This document shows positions 50,391-61,379 of a DNA stretch of 64,000 bases, piece after piece (position 1 is the first letter of the stretch; each line of letters begins with the position of its first letter). Made by a program: the position numbers and the translations under genes. Source of the DNA: Xylaria sp. FL1777 (lineage: Eukaryota; Ascomycota; Sordariomycetes; Xylariales; Xylariaceae); assembly GCA_022578965.1 (NCBI GenBank), contig MU400676.1, forward strand, positions 1 to 64,000, in the 5' to 3' direction. Below the pieces are notes generated by a model. The model was not told the origin of the DNA, did not search any database, and saw only the letters and a list, made by a program, of their open reading frames with translations.

Positions 50391-51600
50391 TGCTAAAAAG
50401 TCTTTATTAATAGCAAGCATAACTTTGTTTTTAATTTTAAAATAAGTTTTATTAAGCATTTAATAAAGCTTGATTTATTATTTAAATTGTTAATTAAAAG
50501 GTTATTATATTTAGCAATAATATTTTTGTTTATATGCGTTATTATAACTATAGCAGTAAGTGTTTTTACGTTTGTAGTTATAATTATTACGTTGCTAATA
50601 GTTTGTATAAAAACTGCAGCCCTTTTAAAATCTTCTGCAAAATTCTTTGCAATTGTGCTTATAAAATAACTAGTACTTGCTGCACTACTAGTTGTTTTTA
50701 TAACAACTTTCTTAAAACGCATTTTTAAAAGCTATATTTAATTAAGCTTTAAAAGCTATATTAGCTTTATAAGCAAAGTTAGCTAATATTTATTGCTATA
50801 GTACTAATATTAAAACATTAATAATAAATAGTACGTATAAAATTAAATATAGCATTATAATTTTAAAAGCTAAAACTTTTTTATAGCTTAATAAAACAAT
50901 ATAATAAGCTTTTTGCTTATTTTTAATATAAATAAAAAAACTGTTTAATAAAGTAACTAAAGTAAGCTTTTTATAAATTTACTAAAAGTTAAAGTATAAC
51001 TAATTTTAAATATAAGCAATAAATTAAGCTTTAGTTATAAACTTAAAGTTATAACAATATTGCATTATATTTATTGCTTAAGTATATATAAAAACGTTTT
51101 AAAGAACTTTGTTTTTAATATAAAAAGGAATTAAAGCTGCTTTAAAAGCATTAGCAATATTTTGTTTATATTTGCTTTTTAGTTTAGTTATAGCATATTT
51201 AAGATTTGCTATTATTGCAGCTTTAATAACTTTATTTAAAACGTTTATGTATTAAATCTAAGCGTTTTTATAAAGCAATTATAAGAAAAACTTCTGTAGT
51301 ATTGCTTAACGCTTAAAGTTAATAAAATGTTGCTTAAAGAAAGCTATAAATAAATAAACGTTTTTTTAATAAACGTTGCTTTTTAACGTAATATACTTGC
51401 TAACGCTATAAGTATTAAAAAAGTTAAAATTAAAGTATTTTATTAATTGCACTTTTTAATGATTAGCTTTTTTAAAAGCATAAGTAGCTATTGCTTTTGC
51501 TGCGTTAAAAATATTCTTTATAAAGGATTAAATGCTATTATTTTAAATAATAGCCTTTATTGCTAAGGCAATTTTGGCTACTTTTTTCTTAATGTCATTA
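50360..51600 (-). pseudogene. Coding-like ghost, unidentified, with a 109-codon open stretch
   Basis: The minus-strand frame at 50,393-50,722 is open for 109 codons from an ATG and is rich in Thr, Ser and Ala. It includes a FAEDFKRAAVFIQ stretch whose GAA and GAT codons are unusual in a window where GA is depleted. Downstream the frame continues past a TAG (QNAKN follows). Upstream, near 51,400-51,600, another stretch reads KKVAKIALAIKAI and NIFNAAKAIATYAFKKANH, suggesting one larger gene with frameshifts. It could be the gag-like protein of a retroelement, but no zinc knuckle or other domain was found. Two short plus-strand frames in the same place are shadows. Confidence 0.42.
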
Positions 51601-52628
51601 TTTAAGGAAATTAGCTTGTTTAAAAAATTAAAAAACATCTTTAAACTAAAATAAGTAATAACTAGAAAATAAACAAATTATTAGCTAAGATAATAATAAT
51701 ACAAAGGTATTAAAGTAATAAATTAAAGTAAATAACTTTTGCTTTTATGGAAATTAAGGATATAAAAACTATACTGTTTTAAATAAGCTTATTTGCTAAC
51801 AATATAGCTTTTTTAGCTTTAAAAACGTTAATTATTTACTTAATAAAGTAATCTTTAAAAGTAGTAATATAACAGCAAATAAAAGCTAGCTTTAACAAGC
51901 AAAAAGAATTATTAAAGCAAGCTTTAAAACAATAAAGTTAGTTAAAAATATTTTAGTTAAGCTTTTGTACTTAAAACAACTATAAGTTATCTTTAAAGAA
52001 AGCAGCAGTTTAATAGCAAAAGTAATAATTTCTTAAGTTAAAAAAGATCTTAGTTATAAGCATAACTTATTAAAAATAACGTAAAAATATAGAAAAAACA
52101 AATAAAAACTACTTAAAGAAAACAAAAAAAAAAAAAAAAGACTAAAAAAAAAAAAAAAAAAAAAATTAATAAAGAAAAGAAAAAAAAAAGCAATTAATAG
52201 TAAAAAAAATCTATTATAATAAACTTTGTTAAAAAGTATTTTGCTTAAGTAGTAAAATTAAGTTTTAATATAATATGTTTAGTGCTTTAATAATAGCATT
52301 AATTAATAAGATATATTATTTTAAAGTAGCATAAAAGCTTAAGAAGTTATACAAGCTTTAAAAGCTTTAAAAAAAGTTAGAAAACTTCTTAAAAAAATCT
52401 TCTTAAAAATAATATTTATGCTAGTAAAGTCTTTAATAAAACATAAATAGTACATAGTTAAATAGTTTAACAAGTTAAAAGCTATCAATAAAAAAACAAC
52501 TATTTTAACTTAAGTTATAGCAATAGCATTAAAGCAAATAAGTATTTAAAAAATAACTAATTTACTAAAGGGCTAATTGGTTTAATAATAATAGTACAAC
52601 ATAAAAACAAGTTGCTAACTACTAACTA
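51601..52628. other. Degenerate sequence with long A tracts
   Basis: A-runs interrupted by single bases fill 52,100-52,200. GA and TC words are slightly more frequent than average. The part just left of 52,629 may be the worn 3' end of a third LINE copy. Confidence 0.4.
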
Positions 52629-53002
52629 ATAAGCTAGCTTAGTAAAATCTAAAAGTTGTTATATTATTAAACTAAGTTTTTAAAACAAAGTTTATTAAAC
52701 TATAATTATATTAAGCTAGCTACTTTATTAGCAAAGGCGTTTTAAAAAAAGCGTTTTTAAAAAAACGTCTTAAAGAAGCCTTTCTACGGAAAACTTCTAT
52801 AAAAAGCCTTCTATTAACCTTACTTTTTGTTTAATAAGCTAATTAATAAAAACTAATATTTATAAACTAATAAAGCTTTAAAGTAGCAATATAAACATTA
52901 TTGCATAAAGTTTTTATTTAGCTTTTTATATAGTTTTATTTATAAATATATAAATAAAAAAACTACGCTATAAAGTAATATAGCAAATTATTAATAATAA
53001 TA
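52629..53002 (+). repeat. LINE 3' end fragment (copy 3), blocks P and Q
   Basis: Block P (52,629-52,813) matches 42,842-43,023 closely, including aagttgttatatt, aacaaagtttattaaac and agcaaaggcgtttta. Block Q (52,818-53,002) matches 58,519-58,699, including ctaattaataaaaact, acattattgcataaag and ttttatatagtttta. Both lie at the 3' side of LINE copies, so P then Q is probably the full 3' untranslated region. Q ends in an attaataataa tail as in copy 2. Confidence 0.75.
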
Positions 53003-53411
53003 TTATTTTTTTTTGTTAATAGTATTAAAAGCTTTTATAATATTAAGCTATAGTAAAAATGCAGTACTTTTTTTATTAATTGCTTTTTTTGCGATTTTTA
53101 ATACTAGTTTAATAGCTATATTTATTAATTTGTTTTGTTTGTTTTTTATTTAGTTATTTAGTAAAAAACTTTTAAGCTTAGCTATTTAATTTTAAACAAT
53201 AAAAACAAGAGCTAAAAACCTACTATTATTATTAACTAAATTATTTTAAGCATATAAAACTTACTAAATAATTTAAACTTTAAGTTATTTATATAAATAA
53301 AAGCTTATAATCTATTTAAAAAAATAAAAGCTTATAATTTGTTTAAAAAAAATTGCGCTAAATATAAAAAGCAAATAAAATATAAAGTTTAATTAAGTTT
53401 TTAAGTTTTTT
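53003..53411. other. Degenerate AT-rich sequence between the LINE 3' end and repeat X
   Basis: Contains a short duplicate (aaaataaaagcttataat) at about 53,296 and 53,322. Nothing else is seen. Confidence 0.4.
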
Positions 53412-53548
53412 TTATTAAAGTTATAACTATTTATAAAACTAAAAAAGAAATTTATATTAGTTTTAAACTTCTTTTTTATTAACGTTAAATTAATAGCAAG
53501 TTTAATAGTTTAAACATAATATTATATATTATAAATAATACTTATTTA
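53412..53548. repeat. Repeat X, second copy, left part
   Basis: Matches about 36,256-36,393. It stops at aatacttattta (53,537-53,548), after which LINE copy 2 begins. Confidence 0.85.
53537..53548. other. LINE target-site duplication, left copy
   Basis: The 12 bases aatacttattta here are repeated exactly at 58,703-58,714. The unoccupied copy of X has caatgcttattta once, near 36,381-36,393. Confidence 0.85.
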
Positions 53549-54114
53549 AAAACAAGACCTTTTTTGAATTCTTTATATTTAACTATAACTTTATAAGTTT
53601 AAGCTTAATTATTAAATAATTAAGATTGCTAAAATTAGCGTAGTAACTTTTACTTATTAAGTAAGTTGTACTTTATTCGCGGAGTGCAAATATAACAAAA
53701 AATAAAAAAATAATATTAAATAACCTATTTGTTAAAAATGCAACTAACGTGCTACTAAGACTTACTAGCAATATAATTGCAATATAGCAGCGTTTTAATA
53801 AAGAACGCAAAGCTAACAGATTTTTTAGTATATAGAAAATAGTTAATAAAATTATAAAACTAATACTATAGCTATTAACGGAAAAAAAAATAGCAAAAGG
53901 AATTTCTTTTTAGAAAAACGTAAAAAAAGCATAAATAGCGCATATATTAAAAAAAGCCTAAAAAAGCTAACAAAGCATAAAGCTTAATAATAAAAACAAC
54001 TTTAATATATTTATAACTTGCTATAACTTAAATACTACTATAAAAGCTAACTAAAAAAGCGTTAAAAATATTGTTTAAAAGCTTTTTTAATAAACTTTGT
54101 TAAATGTAAACACG

Positions 54115-54800
54115 TTAAAATTTTAAGCATAAATAGCAGCTTTATAGCTAGCTTGCAATAATAAAGCAATGCTATTTAAACAAAACAAAAAAGTATTAAT
54201 TAAAGTTAAAAAACAAAGTAACAATTTTAAAAATAAAACATTAGTTAATATTATTAAAGCAATAAATATAGCGTTTATAAGCAGTAATATAATTGCTGCT
54301 AAAAAGCTATATAGTAAAAACATAATAATTACTTTTAAAAAAGCAGTGCTTTAAAAAGCTAAAAAAAAAAAATAAATTATAAAAGCTTTTAAAAAAAGGT
54401 TAAAAGTATAACAAAAAAAAGCAGCGCTAATAATAAAAAATATTTTAGCAAAACATATTAAAGCAATATATTTAAACAAAAACTTACTATAGTTATTACG
54501 TAGCAAATATTCTAAAGTTATAAAGTATAAAAAAATGCTATTTAAAAACATAAAAGCTAAATTTACGTTAATATTATTATATATAAGCAGCGTTATAATA
54601 GCTAAAACAATATATAAAAATAGCTTTTTATAAAAAGTTTAGCTATTTAATTATAAACTTTTTGCTATAAAGGTTAAAGTTATATAATGCTTTAATTGCT
54701 AAAAATATAAATATATGGCTAAATATTGCTATAAAAACTTAAAGTATAACTATTGTTTAGCTTTAAAGCATTAAAAAAGTAAAAAAAGCTGCTTAATAAA
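54115..54800 (+). pseudogene. LINE ORF1 (nucleic-acid-binding zinc-knuckle protein), RIP-inactivated
   Basis: ORF1 proteins of Tad-like LINEs bind the element RNA. One frame (codons at 54,169 and every 3 bases) can be followed from about 54,130 to 54,790. It is open from 54,169 to 54,351, with NKTLVNIIKAIN and AAKKLYSKNIIITF, which resemble the KTP-x-x-IV-x-AIN and AA+-LPSGD-x-x-TF stretches of fungal LINE ORF1. It ends in a zinc knuckle: Cys 54,688, Cys 54,697, Tyr 54,712 (His before CAT to TAT) and Cys 54,727, spacing C-X2-C-X4-H-X4-C. A second knuckle starts with Tyr 54,745 (former Cys) and Cys 54,754. The minus-strand frames over this part are shadows. The true start codon cannot be fixed. 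Confidence 0.88.
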
Positions 54801-55099
54801 AACGCAAAAAGCAAAGCAAAAATGCATAAACTATAAAAAAGCATATATAGCATAAAATAAAGCTTGCTAAAAAAAAGTTAAACAAAAAATAAAGCAAAAG
54901 TAATATATATATTATAACTTAAAAGCTTTTAAAGTGCTAAAAAAGCAGCAGCAATAAACAAAAAAATAAATAAAAGTAATTTAAAAATGCTAATAGTATT
55001 AATATTTATAAAGCTAAATAAAAAAAAATTACTAGTAAAAAAACAGCAAACTAGCAATATAAACAAAAACTTATTTTTATTAATTTAATAATATATAAT

Positions 55100-58000
55100 A
55101 TTGCTTTTTAAAACATTACAAAATTTAAAAGTAATATAGTACATATGCTATAAAACAACAGCTTTAATTATATAGCAGTTTAAAAGCTAATAATTAATAA
55201 ATATAGCAATATATATTGCTTTAATAATAATAGCTATTAAGTTGTTTAATTAAAAAGTAAAGCTATGCTATATATAAACAAAAAAATTGCAATAAAAACA
55301 TTAGTAAAAAACGCTAATAAAAACTAAGCAAAAATTATAATAAATAGCAATAATTTAATAATAATTTTATAGTTAATATACTTACTAAATTAAAAAAAAA
55401 CATTTAATGTAATTTAATTTAAAAAATATATAAAGCAAGCAAACTAAAAAAACGCTATATATTTATAAGCAACTTTAACTTTTATTACTTACTATAAAAC
55501 TTAAAAAGCAAAAAAAGCCAAAAAATAAATAAACTACTTAAGTTTATTATATAATAAAATTTTATATTAATTATTTTTTAAAAAAAAGTAACTAAAATAA
55601 AGCATAAACAAAAAAGCTTAATAATAAACTTAATATAAATATTTAGCAACTTAGCTATTATTTACTAAAAAGACTTAAAGTAGCTAAGTTTTAACTATAA
55701 AGCACTAAAAGTTATAATTAATTTAAAAGCAGCTTTGCAAAAATATTTAAAAAAAGCAAAAAAATAAAACTAACTTAAATTAAATAAAAATAAAGCAGCT
55801 ATAAAAGCAAAAGCTATTATTACAAAAACATATATGTTACGTATATTTAACAAACTAAATAATATTTTTAACTTTTTAATTTAACAACTAGTAAAAATAG
55901 CAAATAAAATAACGCTTAAAAAAACTATAAAAAAAGAATATTAAACATTACTTTAGTAGTTTTTAAAAGTAGTTAAAACAAAAAAAAAAGTAAAACAAGC
56001 GTACTATAAATTTTAAAGCAAAAAAACTAAAGCAATATAGCAAGCTTTTTTAAAAAAAAAAAAAACCTTTAGCAATAAAATAAAAAAAGCATAAAAATAT
56101 AAGTAAAAATAAATACTTATAAAAACATTTAAAGATTTTAAGTTATTATAAAACTTAGCTAAATAAACAAAGTTTGCTTATAAGCTAACTTTAAGAATTA
56201 TTGTAATTTTATTGCTAAAACAAACAAAAAATAAGCTGCTTTTTGCTAATCCTTTAAAAAAAAAAACAGGTTTACTAATAAAACGCTTTTTTTTTGCATT
56301 ACTAGCAAACTTGTTTAATATACTTAAAAAAAACCTAATTTATAATAGCTACTAAAAGTTTATAATTAACGTTAATACAAAAAAAAAAAACATAATATTG
56401 TTAATATAAAAGTTAGTATTATAAAAAGCGCTAAAAAATAATGTATTATTTAATAGCTTTTTTAAAGCTTATAAACTTACTTTAGCAAAAAAAATAGCAA
56501 TATTATGTATTGCTAGCTTTTTACTAAAGTATTACTTAATGTAATTTAAGCAAGCAAAAGTAGTAATTATATTTAAACCTAAAAAATCAAAAAAAAACTA
56601 AAAAAATAGCTAAAAAGTAATGCTTTATTATGCTTATTTACATAGTAAAAAAAATACTAAGAAAAAAGCTATATTACTATATAGCAAAAGTAGCTAAGCA
56701 AAAAAGTTTCCTGCTAAATAACTAAATAAATAATAAATAAAACAAATTAACAAACATAACTATTAAACTAGTATTAAAAACAGTAAAAAAAGCAATTAGT
56801 AAAAAAAGGATAATGTTTTTATTATAGCTAAACATTGCAAAAACTTTTAATATTATTAATAAAAAAATAATAATATATATTTTGCAATAAAAAAGGTTTT
56901 TTTTTTAAATAGTTATATAAGTAAACTTTTTTATATTAGATTACATAATATGTTTTTGTTTTAATAAAGGAGTGTTTTAATTAATAGCGCTAAAAGCTAA
57001 AGTTTTTTAAAAGTTTTTGCTTTTACTTTTTCTTTTTTTTTTTATATATTTTAATATTTTATAATAACTTTGTTATGCATTAAAAGCTAATAATAGTTAG
57101 CTTTACTAATAATACTAACTTTATTACAGCAAACTTAAATATAAAGCAAAACTATAAAGCTTTAAAAGTAGCATAAAAAACATATAAAAGCTAAACAAAA
57201 CAACATAAAATAAAGTTTATATTACTAAAAAGCAAATTAATGCACTTTTTTAGCAGTAAAACAACGCTTATATAAATAATATACTTTTTTAACGTCATAA
57301 TATAATTAAAAAATAACGCAAAGTTTTTAAAAATATAATTTAATAAAAACATAAAATAAAAAAAACACTTAGTAAAGCTTAAAAAAAAACTAAGCATTTA
57401 GTTATACGTAGTAATTAAGCTATAAAACTTTATATAAAGCAATAGCGTAATAAACATAAAGCAAATATATGTTATAATAATACAAAGTATTTTAGCTTAT
57501 AGTATAGCAACTTAGCATAAAAACTTTAAAAAAAACAAAGCAAAAAATATTATTAACTTATTAGCAATAATTTAAAACAAATATTTTAAACGTATAACTA
57601 AAGTTTTTAAAGCAATTAAAACAAAGCATTTAAAAACTAAAATAAAAATTCTTTTTATTAACTTATATTTTAGTAGCAAAACAATAGCTTGTAAGTATTA
57701 CATAAAAAGCTTAATAGCTAAAGAATTAATCTAAAAAGCAATAAAAAAAATTAAAACTTTTATTTAAAATATAAAAGCTTAAAAAGCTAAAAACTAAACA
57801 AAAAGCAAACCTATAAGCAACAAAAAAAGCATAACTAAAAAAAATCTAACGCTAGCTTTAAACTTTTAGCAAAAAAAGTAATCAAAAAGTAAAAAACTTA
57901 AAATTGCACTAAAAAAAAAATAAATAAGCAAATAAAGCTAAACTAAAACAAGTAGCAATTATTTAATAATAACTAAGCAAAAGCTTAGCAAAAATAAAGC

Positions 58001-58170
58001 CCTTAAAAAGTACAACAAATTACTAAAGCATAAAGCAGCTATAATAATATAAATGTGCATTAGAAAAATAAAACTAAAGGTATTTCTGCATAAAAAAAAA
58101 GTCTTAAGCTTTTTTATGCTTTTTTGCAAATGCACAAAAGAAAAAAAAACCTTTTAGCATATAATCTTAC
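55100..58170 (+). pseudogene. LINE ORF2 (endonuclease and reverse transcriptase), RIP-inactivated
   Basis: ORF2 makes the nick and copies LINE RNA into the target site. The endonuclease part (about 55,100-55,900) is too worn to show catalytic residues. RT begins by about 56,400: a frame through 56,578 reads KVVIIFKPKKSKKN, like the V-IPKP-K start of LINE RT domains. From about 57,030, in codons at multiples of 3, come an ILIFYNN stretch, the catalytic box as FTNN (57,102-57,113; FxDD before GAT to AAT), KQHKIKFILLKSKLMHF, AKFLKI, a stop, then FNKN (GIWLD-like), LAYSIAT and ITKVFKA. A Cys/His-type C-terminal segment may lie near 58,048-58,165. Frames change between 56.6 and 57.0 kb and again after 57.7 kb. 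RNase H was not identified. Confidence 0.9.
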
Positions 58171-58518
58171 GTTATAACTTATTAAAAAACAAAAAAAAAG
58201 CAGCTATAAAAAAGCTTTGCAGTTAAGCTGCTATAAACTAATAAAAACTTATAACTAGCTATAAAAAAGCTTAAAGCTGCAAGTAATATTGCAAAATAGC
58301 TACTTATTACTAATAAAATAGCAATATATAATAAAGTAGTTAAAATAAAAAAAAATAAAAAAAAAATAAAAAAAGCAAAAAATAAGAAAAAAACTAGCAA
58401 AAAAAGCAAAAGCGCTTTTTTAAAAGTTTTAAAAAACAAAAAAAAAGCTTTTATATGTTTCCTAAAAAAGCAAAAAGTCTAAAAGCTTTAAAAAAAGTTT
58501 TTCTGCTTTTTAATTATT

Positions 58519-58702
58519 ACTTTCTGTTTAGCAAGCTAATTAATAAAAACTAGTTATTATAAAGTAAAAAAACTTTAAAATAGTAGCATAAACATTATTG
58601 CATAAAGTTTTTATTTAGCTTTTTATATAGTTTTACCTATAAGTACACAAGTAAAAAAGCCGCGCTACAAAGCAGCATAGCAGGTTATTAATAATAAATA
58701 AT
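58519..58702 (+). other. 3' region (block Q) and AT-rich tail of LINE copy 2
   Basis: Matches 52,818-53,002 and ends in attaataataaataat just before the right target-site copy. A simple-repeat tail instead of poly(A) is common in LINEs related to the I and Tad groups. Confidence 0.78.
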
Positions 58703-59041
58703 AATACTTATTTAAGCTTTATAGTTAAACATTTTACTAAAAAACAATATAACTAAAATGCTTATATTATTACTAAAAATAAAAGCATTTATAGCTTAAA
58801 AAGCTGCTATAATAATAAAAATACTAGTAATTATTTTAATAAAAATATAGCTAAAAATAATAACATTTTTGTTATTTTTTTAAAGCATTAGTATTATAGC
58901 TATAACTTTAGCTTTTTTTATAATAAAACGTTTATTAAAAGTTTTAACATTATTATTTAAACTATTGCTTTTATTATTATTAAAAAAGTTTAATAAAACA
59001 AAAGTAACTAATATAGTACGTTTGCAGCTTTATATTTTAAA
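58703..59041. repeat. Repeat X, second copy, right part
   Basis: It begins with the right target-site copy aatacttattta (58,703-58,714), then continues agctttatagttaaac and on to gcagctttatatttta, collinear with 36,381-36,720. Confidence 0.88.
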
Positions 59042-59159
59042 AAGATAAATGCTTTTTATATAAAAAACGTTTAGCATAATATTATTTAAAGCATAAGCAA
59101 ATACATTATTAATAAAACTTAAAAACAATATATATTAACTAAGCTTTATGTTTATTATA

Positions 59160-59420
59160 TATATATAAATTCACCTGCGGCATATTAAAAAAGCAGACAA
59201 ATTTTCAACTAGGCTACTAGTTATTGCGCAACTTAAAAAAAGCACGTAAAATAGCTAAATAAGTTTTAAATACAAGAAAGCTTAGCTATTACAACATAGC
59301 TAAAAAACTAATTAAGTCGTAAGCAGCTGCAAAAACACAAAAATAAAGGCCTTTAAACATAAAGCAAAAGCAGCTAAGCATTAATACTAGCTTTTTTTTA
59401 AGCTAAAAAAGGTTTATTAT
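59160..59420 (+). pseudogene. Coding-like ghost, unidentified, less mutated start
   Basis: A plus-strand frame beginning KFTCGILKKQTNFQLGY at about 59,168 runs about 80 codons with only a few stops and keeps KLSYYNIAKKLIKS. Its first 60 bases retain cacctgcggc-type words. It could be the tail of a DNA transposon transposase; the match is too weak to name. Confidence 0.35.
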
Positions 59421-60880
59421 AACTATAAAGCAAAAACTAAAGCATTTATTATAAAGCTATTTGCTATTTATAGTTTTAAAAAAGCTATTTATTATAAGTT
59501 TACGTTTATAAATTCTAAAGTAAAGCATAATACAATAAAGTACTAAAAACAGTAATATAAAATTATAAATATAAAACTATAAAAGTTAAAAAGCATACAT
59601 TATAAAAAAGCAAAACAATTAAGCAACTTTATTAAGCATTAAACATTAAAATTTTACTAAAACTTTTAGCTACTAAATATATAATAATGCTAACTTTTAA
59701 AAGTTATATAAACACTTTTTAATTAGCTTATTTATGTAAAACTTCTAGCTTTTTTATTTGCTGCAGCTTTTTTTGCGTTTTTAATTGCAACTTAAAGTTG
59801 TATACTAGCTATAAACGTAGCTTAAATATTTTTATTAGTACAAAAATAGCGCATAGCTATATAAGCTTTAATAAACAATTAAAGTTTTTTATTAATTTTT
59901 TTAAGCTAAAAAATTATTAGTAATACTTAAAATTAAAAGAACTTTAATAGTTAAAATAAACATAAAGTAAAGCTTAAAAACATATAAATATTAATATAGT
60001 TAAAAGTACTTATAAAACTATAATTGCTACTTTTAACGCTTATTTTGCTTTTTTTGTATTATAAGCACTTAATAAATTTGCTAGTAATATTGCAAGCATA
60101 AAAGTTATTAATGTTTTTATATAGTTAGCATAAAAAAAACAGCAATAAAAAATATATAATATATTACTATAACATAAGCAATATAGTAATAGTATAGCTT
60201 AAGCATTTTAGTATGCTTAATAAATATAAATTTTAAAGCTATTAGTAATACTTTAGCGCAAAGCACTAAAGCATTTACTTTTATTTTAAAAATTAGCGTT
60301 ATAGTAAAAAAGCATAACAATAAGCAGTTATAAAAACTTAAACTATATAGTAGCAAGCTATTAGTTATTTTATTTAGTACTATAAATTAAATAACTAGTA
60401 AAAACTGCAGCAAAATAACTTATAACTTTAAATATATAAGCTTAATATTAATTAATATATATATTTAAGCTAAGCTAGTTATAAGTATGTATTACAAAAA
60501 GCATAGCAGTTATAACAAAATAGATTTTTGTATAATTATAATACATTAGTAACTAATTATATTATAAACTAAGCACTTTAATATATTAAAGCAAGCGTAA
60601 GCTAAGCATATAATAATAATAATAATAAAAGTAATAAAGTTAATAATTAAAAAAGAAAAGAATTAGCATAAATAGCTAAGTAAAATAACTTATTATTTAT
60701 TACTACTTTATACTGTTTAATATATAAGCTATTTATAAGTTATGCTTATTTAGTAAGCTTACTGCAGAAAACATAAAAACAGCTTAAAAAATAAATATAT
60801 AAAAAGCAAACTAAAAAATAATAAGCAATTAACTTTGCTTATAACTTAGTTATAACTTAGTTATAAAAAAACTAATGCAA
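59421..60880. other. Degenerate AT-rich sequence
   Basis: Nothing was recognised; a 79-codon minus-strand frame at 60,117-60,356 is taken as chance. Confidence 0.4.
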
Positions 60881-60884
60881 TAAA

Positions 60885-61125
60885 AAGCTAGCAGCAATAT
60901 TAAAGCAAGCAAACTATAATACATTAATAATATAATAAAAAAAAGTTTAAAAAAAGACTAAAAAAAAAAAGCAGTATATTTAGCTAAGTAAATGCTAAAA
61001 CTAAAAAAACTGCTATAAATAGCACAAAGCAAGCAGCAATATTAAAGCAAACAAACTACAAAGCAAAAAAAATACAAAAGAAAAAAAACTACAAAGTAAC
61101 TACATAAAAATATATATATTTAGTT
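60885..61125. repeat. Direct duplication of about 135 bp
   Basis: gcagcaatattaaagcaa and caaacta occur near 60,890 and 61,030, each followed by an A-rich block with tatatttag. Confidence 0.65.
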
Positions 61126-61284
61126 AATAGCATAATGCAAGTAAACAAACAACTTAAAAGCAAAAAAATAAAAAGCAAAGCACTTAATAAAATTGTAGCA
61201 GAACTAATATAACTTAGAAGTAAATATAAGATGTTTTTACTTAGCTACTAAAAAAAAAGTAAGCTGCTTATAGCTTGCTTTTAA

Positions 61285-61356
61285 CCTATAAGCACGGTTT
61301 TTACTTATATATATAAAAAATAAAAACCGGCATAGCTAGTAGGCCGTTAGCCCAAG
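61285..61356. other. Less-mutated island with a hairpin
   Basis: cggttttta (61,295-61,303) pairs perfectly with taaaaaccg (61,321-61,329) across a 17-base loop. The following 25 bases keep ccgg, aggccg and gccc words, rare in this window. It is not a tRNA. A remnant of an element end is possible. Confidence 0.55.
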
Positions 61357-61379
61357 TAATACAATATATATATATATAA

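Larger units (their letters stand above)
53549..58702 (+). mobile_element. Tad-like LINE retrotransposon, copy 2, nested in repeat X
   Basis: This 5.15-kb element holds, on the + strand, a 5' region, an ORF1 with zinc knuckles, an ORF2 with reverse transcriptase, and a 3' region that ends in an AT-rich tail (attaataataaataat). It is bounded by the 12-bp direct repeat aatacttattta, and the host repeat X resumes on the right exactly where it stopped on the left. Block P of the 3' region is missing compared with copies 1 and 3. Stops fall where Gln or Trp is expected, and Gly, Glu and Asp codons now read Lys, Ser or Asn, so the element was inactivated by C-to-T change on both strands. At least two frameshifts are present in ORF2. 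Because it sits inside X, it is younger than that X copy. Confidence 0.92.

Noticed and set aside
50487..50728. Two plus-strand frames of 60-64 codons
   Set aside because: They overlap the 109-codon minus-strand frame, which has the more protein-like composition.
54123..54551. Two minus-strand open frames of 66 codons each
   Set aside because: They are antisense to the LINE ORF1 ghost, which has the zinc-knuckle evidence on the plus strand.
57191..57397. 68-codon minus-strand frame
   Set aside because: It is antisense to the LINE reverse transcriptase frame.
58182..58439. 85-codon Phe/Leu-rich minus-strand frame, possibly a membrane protein
   Set aside because: It is antisense to A-rich sequence in the 3' part of the LINE, and its composition simply mirrors A-runs.
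59160..59420. C-terminal part of a pogo-like transposase
   Set aside because: The resemblance rests on general charge pattern only; no catalytic or HTH motif could be placed, so it is kept as an unidentified ghost.
61330..61360. tRNA-like string near ggccgttagcccaagta
   Set aside because: No cloverleaf can be drawn; D, anticodon and T arms are missing.
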